Of a stretch of DNA of 64,000 nucleotides, positions 1 to 11,510 are shown piece by piece. A program made the translations under genes and the position numbers. The DNA comes from Monodelphis domestica (lineage: Eukaryota > Chordata > Mammalia > Didelphimorphia > Didelphidae): positions 141,599,857 through 141,663,856 of the forward strand of contig NC_077234.1 of assembly GCF_027887165.1 (NCBI RefSeq). The letters are read 5' to 3'. The notes under the pieces are model-generated. The model worked only from the letters and a program-made list of their open reading frames with translations. It was not told where the DNA came from and did not search any database. How positions within the stretch are numbered: the stretch's first letter is position 1; every line of letters starts with the position of its first letter.

Positions 1-452
1 CCATTTTTATGAATCAGAGAACTGAGGTTCAGGCAAGTGAACTAATAACAACTAACATTTATATCATAATTTAAGGTTTAGAAAGTATATTTCTTCATAT
101 TGGCCCTGTGAGATTGAAGGTACAAGTATCCTGTTACAAATGAGAAATTGGAGATTTAACAGCATAAGTGGTTTTGTCTATGGCAATACACGAAGTGGGA
201 GTGCACAAATACTCAGACTAAGGTCTTCTAGTGCCATATCTGATACTTTTTGGGATTATATCACATTTCCTCTTACAGTACATTTATCCACCCAAGCATT
301 TTTTCAGTGCTTCACTAATGACTTAATTTTTCTGTCACACAGAATGACATTCTTCTGCTTAATTTAGTGGCAAAGCAAGATTCCTTCTTTTGGACTTCTT
401 ATTCTTTTATTTTAATTTTTTTAGTTCATCTACTTAGAAGATTCCTCTTGTA
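1..452. other. Unassigned AT-rich sequence
   Basis: No repeat signature or coding signal is seen. The two small overlapping ORFs (140-367 and 367-564) have low-complexity hydrophobic translations, and the second runs into the transposon that begins at 453. Confidence 0.6.
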
Positions 453-636
453 CAGGAGTTCTCAACCTGTAACTCAGAAATATGTTAATAATTATATTTC
501 AATTCTGTTTTCCTTTCTAAAATCCTATGAATTTTATTTTATTCATTTAAAAGCATTAATCTAAGAAGAGGTCCATAGGTCTCATTAGATTAACTGCCAA
601 AGGAGTCTATTATACAAATAAGGTTAAGAACCTCTC
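453..636. mobile_element. Small hAT-type DNA transposon (MITE), degraded
   Basis: The left end 'caggagttctcaacctgta' and right end 'aaggttaagaacctctc' are imperfect inverted copies, as in mammalian non-autonomous hAT/Charlie elements with 'caggggttcttaacc' termini. The interior (AT-rich, with 'gaagaggtccatagg' and 'tgccaaaggagtctat') resembles an ancient element that I remember but cannot name. There is no ORF. The flanks 'ctcttgta' and 'ctctactt' could be a decayed 8-bp target duplication (5 of 8 match). Length is about 184 bp. Confidence 0.6.
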
Positions 637-1404
637 CTCTACTTGATAATGAGATTATAATCTTTCCCTCAAATTTTAATTACATCATTTTATTTTTTTT
701 TGTCTGTGCAAAGCTTTCTATTCAGATTACAAAGTAAGGAAATTAAACCCCCTCATTCAGAAAATGCAATTGTGAGGAAAGAAGAAAGAAAAATAAAAAA
801 TATGGGATCTGTCATTATGTAAAATTAATTTTAAGCCATTTTACTCACTTGAATGATCATTAATTCTAAAAAAAACCAGCCAAAACAGTTATTTGGCATC
901 ATAATAAAGAAACACCAGTCATTTTCACTGAATCAACCATGTCTCCTCCATTTTTCAATTGAATTTAGTACAAATATATAAAGCTACCCTTAGTAACTTC
1001 TCATTTATCCTTCTCAATTTTGTCCCATCACAGCTGGTTAAGTTCAATGGTTGAGACTCAGCTGGCACTGTACCTTGCATTGGCTCTAAAACGCCATAGA
1101 GTATGCTTTGATGAATACTGAGTAGAAGCAGTAGGCTCAGAAGAGCTTTTCCTAGTCTTCCTAATTCACAAAAGGAGAAAGGGAACAGCTGTTGATTTGA
1201 GGAAAGGAAGTCTGATGAAAGTTACTAGGCAGCCAACCTGGCCTTCTGAGGTAGAGGATTCAGCCTTATATTTTAAAATACTGTGAATTTTCAATAGGGA
1301 AAATAGAGTTGAAAGCCTGGAATATTTTTCAAAAGATTAGGAAGATTTGTTCTCTACTCATTAAATGAAATGTTAAATTTATTTAGTTCTGTCTCGTGAA
1401 TTTC
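637..1404. other. Unassigned AT-rich sequence
   Basis: Nothing recognisable. A slightly less AT-rich patch near 1030-1260 has no ORF or repeat match that I can support. Confidence 0.6.
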
Positions 1405-1600
1405 AATTCACTCAGTAAATCAACAAGTGTTTCTTTAGCACATACTATGTGCAAATAATCATGCTAAATTTAGGGTGAGTAAAGAGAAACAAAATAATCC
1501 CTGTTTTCAAGGAGCAAAATGGGCTGAAATATGTAAATAAAATGTAAACAATAGATATAGAATTGATATGATAATTAAAAGAAATTAAAAGCACCTCCCT
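1405..1600 (-). mobile_element. L2 LINE 3' end fragment, antisense
   Basis: The plus strand reads like the reverse complement of an L2 3' end: 'caacaagtgtttctttagc', then 'acatactatgtgcaaataat', then 'ttcaaggagcaaaatgggct', as in consensus blocks around 'cctactatgtgccagg' and 'ctcaaggagct'. It is strongly diverged and has no ORF. A short patch at 1840-1890 ('gagcattccatgtgtgggc') may be a further piece of the same relic. Confidence 0.55.
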
Positions 1601-1639
1601 TCCACCATAGCATTAATACTGTTTTGGTTCTAAGTTAGA

Positions 1640-1710
1640 AGATTGGTAAACATCCAGGGTCAGACAATGTGGAAGTGGCTGAGGTCAGACTTGAATGCAG
1701 GATCTGCTAT
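1640..1710 (-). mobile_element. MIR/THER1-type SINE fragment, antisense
   Basis: 'ggctgaggtcagacttgaatgc' followed by a 'gatctgctatccc' block resembles the antisense CORE-SINE segment that normally reads 'tgaggccggatttgaac'. It is very short and interrupts the L2 relic. Confidence 0.35.
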
Positions 1711-1929
1711 CCCTGGGCCTATATAATATATATGAGATAATTTTTGAGAAATCACTAAGAATTAAGGTTATTTTCTACAGAAGATGAAATGAATATTCAG
1801 AAAAGTAGTCAGGGAGGGAAATGAAGAGGGGTTATTGAATGGGTAGAGCATTCCATGTGTGGGCAATTGGATGGAGAAATTGCAACTTTACCAATTTAGG
1901 TTTTTCCTGTGTCTGGAGGTTATATAACA

Positions 1930-2050
1930 AGACGTAGTATAATTTAGTGGAAAGAATAATGGATTTGGTGTCAGAAGAACTGTATTTTAACCCTTATCTT
2001 TGATATTACCTATATAACTAATGAGTTCACAATATTATTCACAGAATTGC
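1930..2050 (+). mobile_element. MIR/THER1 SINE fragment
   Basis: 'gtataatttagtggaaagaa' and 'ggatttggtgtcagaagaac' match the head of a MIR-type tRNA-derived SINE in sense orientation. The rest fades into AT-rich sequence. Confidence 0.5.
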
Positions 2051-2519
2051 TATTTAATAAAATATTTATTAAATGTTTAACAATTATAATTATAATGTAT
2101 AAACACTTGAGTGTCTAGTTGTATGCTAGTACTTTCTTATGAGCTAAGTGGGTATACAAATATGATATGATAGGATTTTATATATAATATCAAGACGGTT
2201 AGAAATTCTTAGCAAAAATATGCCTAACATATATAAAATAATTAGGGAAGAAATTTAATGTCTGACACATATAGCCAGTATTTGAAGTGGACAAAATACT
2301 CACTCTTGGCAATACTCACAATGTCTATTTTAAGTAAATCATTTCAATGAAGTCAACAAGATTTTACTTAAGGTTAAACTAAGTTTACTTAAGTTGACAT
2401 TACTAATAATGTCACATTGTATTTAGAACCAGGCAATGAAATGTTAATCTCAAAATGCATATCTGTGTAACTTTGGATGTTAATAGTGTATGAATTAAAT
2501 ATCAAGGGGATCCCAATTC
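2051..2519. other. Unassigned AT-rich sequence
   Basis: Very AT-rich, with short direct repeats such as 'aagtttacttaag'. No coding or repeat-family signal. Confidence 0.6.
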
Positions 2520-2880
2520 CAAAGACTCACCTCATTATGTAGGGAACCATTGAGTCATATGGTTAGGAATGCCAGCATGGCAAAGCAGTTCCTGACCAGC
2601 AGTAGTCCATGTGGATGACGTGGCTGGCTCCAGGACTGGGACTAAAGTAAGCTCTGGCCAATTAGAAACTTATATTTTGAGGGATAAGATTAAATTTAAA
2701 AAGCCAGAGGAAGAAGTAGGTCACTCTCTCTGCCTTGCTTTTCTTCCTAGATCAGTTCTCCTCTCTCTGCCCTGTAGTCTCTATCTTATCAAGTCTTACA
2801 ATCTTTCCCAGTCCAGGCTAAAGAAGCCTAGAGAAGCAAACAAACAAACAAACAAAAACAGGAAAATCTAGACAAAAATA
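2520..2880. other. Higher-GC block, possible old LTR or SINE composite
   Basis: This block stands out from its AT-rich flanks, has pyrimidine-rich runs near 2730-2790 and ends in an (AAAC)n stretch at about 2838-2857. The 86-codon ORF at 2611-2871 has no recognisable domain and runs into the simple repeat, so I treat it as chance. An A-rich tail-like end and raised GC would fit a retroposon, but I cannot name a family. Confidence 0.3.
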
Positions 2881-3289
2881 AATTCATCATCTGGGATAAC
2901 AGCAGAAGAAAGATCTCTACTCACTTCAGTAATACTAATCAGTTTATAAATATCTCTTCTATTTAAGAAAATGTGATTGAATACTTTGATCATATTACTC
3001 AAAAATGAAATTAAGTAGGTAATTTAATAATCATCTCAGAACTTTGGAAAGTTAATATTAATTTGAACTTCTTTTTGGAACCCCCAAAACAACTTTTAAG
3101 AATGTAAATTGTAAAAGGGGAGAGAAGCTTGCTTTCTTTCCTTGGAATTATGGACTGAGCAGGCAGTCTGTCTCTGAATTGGTGTAGCCTGGTGATGGAG
3201 AAATGGCAAAAGGAGCTAGCCAGTCACAGGGTGACTTGGGCATTGCTTTTTCTTTTTTTGGCCCATTTTTTATTATTTAATGAATAATT
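2881..3289. other. Unassigned sequence
   Basis: No feature recognised. A patch at 3115-3245 is less AT-rich but carries no identifiable signature. Confidence 0.55.
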
Positions 3290-4450
3290 ATAAAATCATT
3301 CTCAGTCTCCAGAGATTTTAATCATAACTGTACTTCCTTTGTGCCAAGTGTTAGAAATATGCTAAGTGTTAGAAATTTAAAAAAAATAAAGCACAAATCT
3401 CTCATTTCAAGGAGCTCAAAATCTAATGGCAGAGGTAACCTGTAAACAACTCTGGATAACCAAAAATATATATATGATCAGTTGAAGATAATCAAATGAG
3501 AGAAGGCACTACATTAAATAGAGATAAAAAAAAAGGTTTCTTGTAACAAGTGGAATGTTATCTGGGACATGAGGGAAGCCAGATAGATCACAAGGTAGAG
3601 AGAGAACATCCCATGCCTGATGGAAAGTCAGAGAATATTTTCAGAGTCCAGATGTAGTGTCTTTTTTTTTTTTTTGACGAACAGCAAAGAGGAAGACCAA
3701 TGTCACTGCATCACTGAGTGCATTAGCCATACATAAGAAGACTGGAAAGATGGGGGGTGGGGGTTGAAGGAGGTTTAAATATCAAAAGAAAATTATAAGT
3801 GACTCTATAGATAATATGGTACTCCTGTGATTTATTGAATGGGAAAGAGAATTATCTGTACTTGAGGAAGATTAGTTTGATAGTCAGATTATGTTCTGGC
3901 TTGAAGAGAGACTAGAGGCAAGAAACCAGAAAGCTATTGTAATAACTAGGCATGAGGTGATGAGGTCCTCTGCCAGGAGGGTGGCAGTTTCAGAGAGCAG
4001 AAGGAAACATATACAAGAGATGTTAGAAAAGTAAAATTGACAAGATTTAGAAACAGATTAGATATGTGAAGGAGGGAGGGAGAGACAGAGAGAGAGGAGT
4101 TGAGAAATACCTACCTTGTAAGCTTGGATCACTGGAGATATACTGGTGACAACTTTAAAAGTAACAGGGAAATTCTGAAGTAGGAATTTTAACCTTGGGC
4201 AGGAGTGGAAAGGATGATGTGCTTAATTTTGGATATGTTGATATTAAGATACCTATAGGATATCTAGTTTGAGACAGCAAATAGGCAATTGCAGATGGGA
4301 ATTTAGAAGTTAGAGAGAGTAGAAGTTAGTGCTGCATACGTAGATCTGAGAATCATCAACACAGACATGTTTAACTGTGGAATTCATTGAAATCACAAAT
4401 TGAAATGGTACAGAGGGAGAAAAGCAGAGGGAACAGAACAACCAGGATAG
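3290..4450 (-). mobile_element. L2 (CR1/L2 clade) LINE relic, antisense
   Basis: About 1.1 kb of an old L2 element on the minus strand. Reading the reverse complement of about 4270-4360 gives a degenerate stretch beginning DDSQIY. This is the reverse-transcriptase block C environment ('ADDSQIY', then 'MSKTELIIF' in intact copies). It is followed leftwards by the 3' region, whose plus-strand form has 'attgtaataactaggcatga', 'gacaagatttagaaacagat', 'ttcaaggagctcaaaatct' and a 'tgtgccaagtg' end. Stops and indels break every frame, so no protein is made. The order RT block (right) to 3' end (left) is internally consistent. A poly-T run at 3661-3675 is a later expansion. Confidence 0.75.
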
Positions 4451-4654
4451 TAGGTCTGCATGAGAGTCACCAGGAATCATTATCTGTTCAAAATTGTTGG
4501 CATTAAAATAAACATGAGTGGTAATTTTATATTAATTTGATCATTTCTTTCCCAATTTTTCAGTTTATAGGGTCATTTCTTTTCATGGAATCAAAGAACT
4601 TAAAATTACCAAGATAAAGTTTAAAGGATCATAAAATACATCTAGTTCTAGACC

Positions 4655-5660
4655 ATAATATAATTTTTATTTTTGTAAAGACATTTCATTTTACCAATTA
4701 CATGAAATAATAATTTTCTACAAAAGTTTCATGAAGTTATATGATCCAAATTGTCCCCCTCCCATTCTTTCCTCCCCTTCCTAGAGCTGATAAGCAATTT
4801 TATCTGAGCTATACATGTATTTCCGTTATGTTAAATTTTGTAAGACTACTCAAAATAAAACTAAAACCCCAAAATTAAAAAAGAAACAAACAATTGAAAA
4901 ATCATATGCTTTGATATGCATTGCAATTCCAATAGTTCTTTCTCTGGGAATTGATAGCATTTTTTGTCATAAGTCCCCTAGAATTGTTCTGGATTATTGA
5001 ATTGTTGAGAGTAGATAAGTGTATCCAAATTGATCATTCCACAATATTGTTATTGCTGTATACAGTGTTTTCCAGGTTTTGCTTATTTCATTCTGCATCA
5101 GTTCAAGTAGGTCTTTCCAGCTCTTATTGAAATTTTCATTCATCATTTCTTACAGCACAATAATATTCTATCATCATTATAAATAATAATTTGCTTAGTC
5201 ATTTGCCAATTGATGGACATTCCTCAGTTTCCAAATCTTTGCCTCCACAAAAGCTACTATAAATATTTTTTTTTTACAAATAGGTCCTGCACTGCCCTCC
5301 TCCCCTTTCTAAAATTTCTTTGGGATACAGACCTAGTAGTAAAATTACTGCATCAAAGGGTATGTATAGTTTTATAGTTTCTTGAGCATAGTTCCAAATT
5401 GCCCTCCAAAATGGTTGGATCAATTCACACTCCACCAACAGTGCATTAGTATCCCAATTGCACCACATACCCTCCAATACTTATCATTTCCCTTTACTAT
5501 CATAATGGCTAATCAGATAAGTATGAGGTGGTACCTCAGAATTGTTTTAATTTGTGATTCAGTAATCAAGAGTTACTTAGAAAAATTTTATGTGATTAGT
5601 GAAAGCTTTGATTTCTTCATATGAAAACAGCTTGTTTGTATCCTTTGATCATTTTTCTAG
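4655..5660 (-). mobile_element. LINE-1 3' end (5'-truncated), antisense
   Basis: The plus strand is the reverse complement of an L1 3' end. The T-rich left edge is the poly-A side, followed by the long 3' UTR ('gatccaaattgtccccctcc') and then the end of ORF2. The minus-strand ORF at 5274-5477 translates to a piece with 'CELIQPFWRAIWNYAQ', the conserved C-terminal ORF2 block of marsupial L1 copies (compare 'CELIQPFCRAILDYA' at about 30,685-30,730). It is truncated upstream at about 5655 and dead, with no promoter. It closely resembles the antisense L1 at 15,680-16,296 plus 20,400-20,780, so both belong to the same older subfamily with a long 3' UTR. Confidence 0.85.
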
Positions 5661-5884
5661 ACCCTAACTTTAGAGGAAAAGTTTAAGAGAAGAAAAATGG
5701 ATTACCCAATATTAACGTTATTGATTCCAAAGTCAGTGCTATTTCCACTGTATAATGCATTGCCTGACACAAACTCAATTTACTGTATAGTCAGTAAAAA
5801 TTTTCATAAAATAGGACCTTTAAATGCCTTCTCTTTTATAATCATTATTAAATGGCCTGAGAAAGGTATCAGTTCACATGTAGA

Positions 5885-6140
5885 CTTTTGTTACTGCAGA
5901 GTTGTTTTAATTGTATCTAGATCTTTGTGACCTCATTTGGAGTTTTGTGCTTTTTTTTGGCAAGGATCCAGGAATGGTTTGCCATTTCCTTCCCCAGCTT
6001 AATATACAGATGGCAAAACTAAGGCAAACAAGGTTAATCTACTTTCCCAGAGTCACAGAACTCATGCCACCCGCTGAAATTAGGTCTTCCTGGCTCCAGA
6101 GCTAGGATTCTAACCACTGTGCCATCTAGTTGCCCCACAA
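5885..6140 (-). mobile_element. Mar1-like CORE-SINE with RTE/BovB-like tail, antisense
   Basis: The left part ('atctttgtgacctcatttgg', 'atggtttgccatttccttcc') is the tail shared by BovB/RTE elements and the marsupial Mar1 SINE. The middle ('gatggcaaaactaaggcaaa', 'agagtcacagaactcatgcc') is the CORE/tRNA-derived part, and the right end 'tgccatctagttgcccc' is the reversed 5' head. The order fits a nearly full-length minus-strand copy. Known for the family: Mar1 uses RTE machinery through its tail. The plus-strand ORF at 5911-6105 lies entirely inside the SINE and is not a gene. Confidence 0.8.
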
Positions 6141-6499
6141 ATGTAGACAAGAGCACTTCCATTAGATTTAAATGTAGAAGACTATCACTGACATATGCAG
6201 AGTTTGGAAAAATGTTAAGAAAATTTTATTACTAAGATGGTGTTTGTGAAATTGTGGTTTCTCCTAATCCTTGTCAAGGGAGTTGATTTTCTCTGACATC
6301 AGTAGCTATCACTGGGGCAAGTGACTAAGTCACCCATCTTTTCACCTTTAAATATACCATTCTGTACTCTTTGTCAAGAAGACTGGATCTATCAATGAGG
6401 AAGTGTCACTCACCTGTTCAACCCCCACCACAGAACGAGTCCTATTCAGTTTGGGGGCATCCTGTAAACTTCAAGGTCAAAGTTATATAAGCACATAAA
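6141..6499. other. Unassigned sequence
   Basis: No repeat or coding signal identified. Confidence 0.55.
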
Positions 6500-6950
6500 A
6501 TGCCAATCTCTAAATGCTTTCCAGCTCCAACACTAAATAACTAAGTAAGTATCTTGCCTTTGAGATTTTGTCTTCAGGTTTTCCTTTAACTTGCTATGCA
6601 AACTTTTTCCCTTTTTTCTTTTCTCTCTGGAATTGTATTGATCCTTTATTTAATAAAAAACCTCCCATCTCTCTAAACAGCAGGAGCTGGAGTTTGCAAT
6701 ATTCATTGATGCCACTTAACTCATAAGCAAGTACTGCAGTGTAAGATCCCCTTTTGGTTTCCCAGTAGAGGATTGTACTAGTTTTTTCATGAGTCACATA
6801 CCCCAAGCCATTTTCTTCTTGCCCTACTATACCCCTGGTTCCCATTCTGTTTTGGCTGCTGGCCATGATCCAGATCCATCTCACCTCTGTGCCTCTCAGC
6901 TAGTTAACAGAATAGTGAACTCTCTGTAGTAACAAGAGAGATACTTTTTT
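6500..6950 (-). other. Unidentified block with a 96-codon minus-strand ORF; possible LTR or processed-gene relic
   Basis: The ORF at 6594-6884 (minus) has unusually balanced amino-acid use for this window, including runs such as 'ILYWETKRGSYTAVLAYEL', and ends in a lysine-rich low-complexity tail. I do not recognise a family. An AATAAA lies on the minus strand near 6648-6655 (plus strand 'tttattta'), inside the ORF. That would fit an LTR or the tail of an inserted cDNA better than a gene. No splice sites, second exon or A-rich tail with a target duplication were found. This is either chance coding in an LTR-like repeat or a remnant of an inserted transcript. Confidence 0.3.
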
Positions 6951-8439
6951 GCTGTCATTCTGTTTCTGTGTCTTTAATGTCAATATGCCATTCCAATATG
7001 CCACTCTATATACAGTGATGAGTATATCTATTTCATCCTTGGATTCCATTCAGGACCTTTTTATTCCTTGCCCCCAGAATCTACAGAATATGTATTACAA
7101 ACAAAATTATTTACTTTCCCACATACAGATCTACACCAAAACTAAGGAATATGGGTAATTTAAAACTTCAAAATGACTTGTTGATATACATGACTCCAAT
7201 TCAATGAGAGGGTAGGGAACTTTGGACTTAATTCACATTACTAAGAAAAAACTAGACAAGGACAAAATCAGGATGATCTTGACCTTTGTGTTAGGTGGCA
7301 GTAATCATTAAAGTACCATCTTAGAAATGAGTGGCCAAGGGAGATAGCCTCTCCACCCCAAATTGCAGTTGTTTCACAGAAGCTGACATACAAATTATTC
7401 CCTGGGATAGTTCAATCAGGTTACAGAGAGACCTTGTATTCTTACAAACATCCCCCTCCTAGACATAACACTAAAAGACTATATTCATTACTTTTGTTAG
7501 CAGATTACTCTATCTTTTCATAAAGATGAAGACTTGAAAGGAAGAGAATTGACATGTTTTCATAGGACTAATTTTGTCAGTATGGATTGATATTATATTA
7601 TTCATGTGTCCAAGAGCTAATGTATTTTTTCTTCATTGATAATACAAATGTATTTAAGAATAGAAGTTTATTTCTAGGGTCTCTCATGCTTTTAAATTTA
7701 TTTACTCAAAAATATTCAAAAAGAATTCTCATCTAAGAGGGAGAGAAATGGTTAAGCTAAATGAAGTTAAGCTTAACTTGGCAGAAGCCCCGCAAACTCC
7801 ATCATTAAAAAATCAATTCTGATTTGATGCTCTATATTTAGAGAAGGAAATTTTTGTTCCTTTACCATTACCCTCAATCTTTCTTGTTGGTTAGTGAATT
7901 CTTGTAACATACTAGAAGATGGGTACTTTTGTTAGCAGTTGGCAGATAAATGTAAAGAAATTAAAGACTAATATAACCCCAGTACAAAGTCTTAGAGAAA
8001 AACCCAGAATCATTGTCTGTAGTGAACTTAGCTTTTATACCACATATGGGAATGAGTCCCTGCTTAAATGAGCAAAGAGAGCTGAGAAACACATTGAAGA
8101 ATTTTAAAATAGGTCATAAGCACATAGAATTTAGAGCTGGATGAGACCTGAGAGATCAGTAATTTTCTAAAGTTCCTTTTCTTTAGCTAATGATGTACTT
8201 CTACTCCTGTCTATATATCCCCTAGGGTTTAGTTCTTTGACAAAATAGAGCTAACTATATTTATATAATATAAATCCTCACTAAATGGCTTCATAAGAAT
8301 AAGAATCACACATATACCTTTCTTTACCTGCTTTTTCAATGAATTTTTAGCAAAGGTATATAGTAAGAGATAATGATATTGATATATTAAGGAGTATTCT
8401 TAGCTGAACTCCATTTATCTCACAGGTTCTGTTAAATGC
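6951..8439. other. Unassigned, apparently single-copy sequence
   Basis: A 1.5-kb stretch without a recognisable transposon. The 69-codon ORF at 6949-7158 has no domain. A C-rich patch near 7345-7465 could be an old LTR remnant but has no defined ends. Confidence 0.5.
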
Positions 8440-9250
8440 CATCCTGCCATATAGCCTGGGCCTAAAAATGTTTCAGAACTGGCTATCTCCCAGGAATGAC
8501 AGGCTCACACATGGTGTGGTGAGAGGAGAAAAGCTTTTAATCAGCCAGCAATCAGTCAGTCTTCCTTTGTTTTTTCTATACAGCTTCTTGGACTCAGTCA
8601 ACTATTCTGGGCCAAACTAAAAATAAAGGTTAATTTGTGTTGAACTTGTAAACAAAGCTCCATGTCCCACCATACTTCACACTAAATGCTGAAATGCGCA
8701 TTTAAATAGCTTTGCTCTGAAAGAATAAAAATGGAAATAGAAGTTCTCAGCTATGAACAAGAAAAGTACTACTGTGTATTTTTGCTCTTTTGCGAATCAT
8801 ATAAATGAGCCAAATTCAGTAAAATTTTAGAATATTCTAATGCAATTCACTGTGTGCTATAAAGCCATGCAGTACTATATGGCATATTGTGGACATAATC
8901 CCTGGTCTAATGGTGAAATCTGGATCATTCAGAGGCAATCTAGACGGCCCAATTCAAGATATGTGAAACTAAAGGAACTGAGATGAAGTTATATCCCCTT
9001 CTTTAGTATTTTACATGGTGATTTTTTTAACTGCAGAGCAAAACAAATCAAAATGCCTATAAATTTACTCTTGTTCATATTATGAGTGGGGAATGAAAAA
9101 TCATTTCAGCAAAACCATTGCCTTTATGTACTTTTTCTGGGGAAAATGTCTCTTTTTAAATGAATCTTTTGGAATATTACATCAGCATGATCAAATAATC
9201 ACTACGTTTGATGAAGAGCAAAAATGTTAAATATGTTGCTAAAAATGTAA
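8440..9250. promoter_or_regulatory. Candidate conserved non-coding segment
   Basis: This stretch lacks any transposon signature and contains several AT-rich homeobox/octamer-like words, for example 'gaaatgcgcatttaaat' (8691-8707) and 'aatgaaaaatcatttcag'. Its unusual word content is the only evidence here. Conservation cannot be judged from one sequence, so this is a suggestion rather than a call. Confidence 0.25.
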
Positions 9251-10164
9251 GTATGTGAATTTGTTAGAAACGAGTTTTAGGACAACTGATACTGTATACT
9301 ACAGTAATTCCAAAAGGAAATTCAATCTAAATGTTAAAAGTCCCATCATTAAAAACAAAATTAAGAGAATGGAAAGAAGTATCTCATATACTTATATACA
9401 TATACATATACTCATATCTCATAACTATAGACAGAAAAAATTACTGATCATACATGGGATGAGTCAGATGATACAATCAGAAATTTTGACAACTTAAAAT
9501 GAAAAAAAAAAGCACAAATGCAATTGAAACAGCTAGAATAAGAGGATCCAGTGGGGGAGGGTGAAACTTTGCATTAAATATTGCTGTTAACAACTTGATA
9601 AAAGAGATATTTTGGAAATTAAGAGCAAATATATAATGTAAAGAAGAATCATATACTATTGAATGACTAAACAAAAATAATACAAACCTAACCACCCTCT
9701 AAAACAGACCGTTTTATTATTTTGTGTGTCATCAACCCCTTCTGCATTGTTAAAATTTATGAAAAATTTCTCAAAATAATATTTTAAAGCATTAAATTTA
9801 AAAAGATTGAAATTAAACCAATTATACTAAAATACACTTATTTATCTATCTACATAAAATTTGGATGTTGACACATAATTCATAAATTTCAGAGTATCTG
9901 GATAAAAAAATCCAGCTAGTCTTCAACTTCAGTGAAGAAATATCAATGCATGATTCATATGTTGAGCCTGTTTGATAAAGACAGAATGTGTTATTTATAG
10001 ATGTTCTACTTTTCTTAATCAGCATAGCTCTCTGTGATCTCAGTTCCCATTGGTTTAATTATCATGTCAGTACAGATGACTCCCTGAATTGCATATGAAA
10101 TCTTAGTTTCTCTACTGAGTTTTAGTCCCTTTTCAGTAATCTTTTGCCTATGAAACATCTAAAA
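9251..10164. other. Unassigned AT-rich sequence
   Basis: It includes a TATACA-rich simple stretch near 9388-9420. The ORFs at 9255-9497 (+) and 9477-9695 (-) have low-complexity translations and no support. Confidence 0.55.
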
Positions 10165-10465
10165 ATGATCCCGTAGTCACCATAAACTCCACATATCCAA
10201 AACTGATTTAATCATCTTTTCCAAACCTACCTCTCTCGCCACTTATTTATTTCTATCAACATCACTATCACTCTACAGTCACCTGGGTTTATAATCTACT
10301 ATCTACTATCTGATGTATATTTCATATTGATCTATTTTTGAATATATGACTTCCTATTTTTATACACAATACAAATTTTTGAAGGAAAGGAGGATTTTTG
10401 TCTTTGTATACCTATAGCCTTGTAAAAAATAATCAATACTTAATAAATGTTTGCTAAAAGCAAGT
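10165..10465 (+). mobile_element. L2 LINE relic: RT remnant joined to 3' end
   Basis: 'catatccaaaactgatttaa' matches the L2 block that encodes 'MSKTELIIF', and the right part 'tcaatacttaataaatgttt' matches the L2 3' terminus. The middle is shorter than in a complete L2, implying an internal deletion. All frames are broken. Confidence 0.6.
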
Positions 10466-10559
10466 TTAAGGTTTGGATTATACTTCTGTTATTAAAGGCA
10501 ATCATGTGCTAACATATAGGTATCAAAATAAGTAAGTGAGTGTTATGGTTAACTTTGAG

Positions 10560-10900
10560 AGATGGAGTGATAAAGTGAGCAAAGAAAGAGCTAGAATAGA
10601 CATGGAGTAGAGAGAGACCTGAATTTGATCTTGAATTTTATGTATATCAGATCTATGACAGGGGTGAGTCATTTAACCTTTGTACACCTTAGTTATCTCA
10701 TTTCTAAAATGAAAGCTTTAAAAATTACTTGCCTCAAAGGATTATTGTGAGGATCAAATGCCTAAATTGTGCATGTCATGTAATATGTGGGGAAAGTCCT
10801 TGATCTGTATCAAAACTTGGTTCTGCTACCTGTGTGACTTTGGGAAAATAACTAGCTTCACTAGACCTCACTTTCAGTGAGTTAATAACTCAACATATCT
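10560..10900 (+). mobile_element. Two MIR-type SINEs in tandem, sense
   Basis: The first copy (10,560-10,800) shows the CORE order: 'gacctgaatttgatc', 'gtgagtcatttaacctttgt', 'tctcatttctaaaatgaaag', 'attattgtgaggatcaaatg'. The second (about 10,810-10,880) repeats the middle part ('ctgtgtgactttgggaaaat'). Both are strongly diverged. Confidence 0.7.
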
Positions 10901-11149
10901 GGACTAGCTCCAGGTATACTTCATTTATTTCCTGATTTTATTTAGACACTTTTAGTTTTTGCTGCTCCATCTCTATGTTCTATCTTTTATGTCACATTTT
11001 CCATGTCTGAAGTCATAATCAAATCAATAGTGTCTTTGATAATTCAAAGAGTATGTGAATCCACCTGGCCGAGCCTTCTCTCACAGTACTTGTAACATTT
11101 TGAATCAGAATACCTCTAACCAGATAATCACCTAGAAATACTGTCTCCT

Positions 11150-11245
11150 GCTTTTAGAATGGAAGCTTAAGGTTACAGATGGTCTTTAACTATATATAGT
11201 GTCCTGAGTGCATGACATATAGTGAATTTTAATAGGTTTTTAAAT
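11150..11245 (+). mobile_element. L2 3' end fragment
   Basis: 'ttagaatggaagcttaaggt' followed by a 'gcatgacatatagtgaattt' end corresponds to the L2 3' UTR pattern ('agaatgtaagctcc' then 'cacatagtagg'). Confidence 0.5.
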
Positions 11246-11427
11246 GATAATTCAGGGATTATTTTATATAATTCTACATACTTATGAAATTCAATTAAAG
11301 TTTTATTTAGCTATATATATTATGAATCTGAAAAATTATTCTAAAACTTACTGAAAATGAATGATAATTCTTATTCATAGATATATCAATAAGATTTAAA
11401 TAAGTTTGCTCATTTTTATACTGAAAT
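11246..11427. other. Unassigned AT-rich sequence
   Basis: Nothing recognisable. Confidence 0.5.
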
Positions 11428-11510
11428 GTGATTTTCAATTTCTAAATAAAAATGAATAAAGTATGTTTTAAAAAGTTATCTGCAACCAACATAGACATGT
11501 TATATTCACA
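11428..11510 (+). repeat. Copy 1 of a local ~80-bp direct repeat
   Basis: It shares an almost identical core, 'aaagttatctgcaaccaac' plus upstream 'tgattttc' and 'agtatgtttt' words, with 13,549-13,632, about 2.1 kb away and in the same orientation. No known repeat family is recognised. Confidence 0.65.

Noticed and set aside
2611..2871. 86-codon ORF as a gene
   Set aside because: It runs into an (AAAC)n repeat, lacks a domain and has no exon context.
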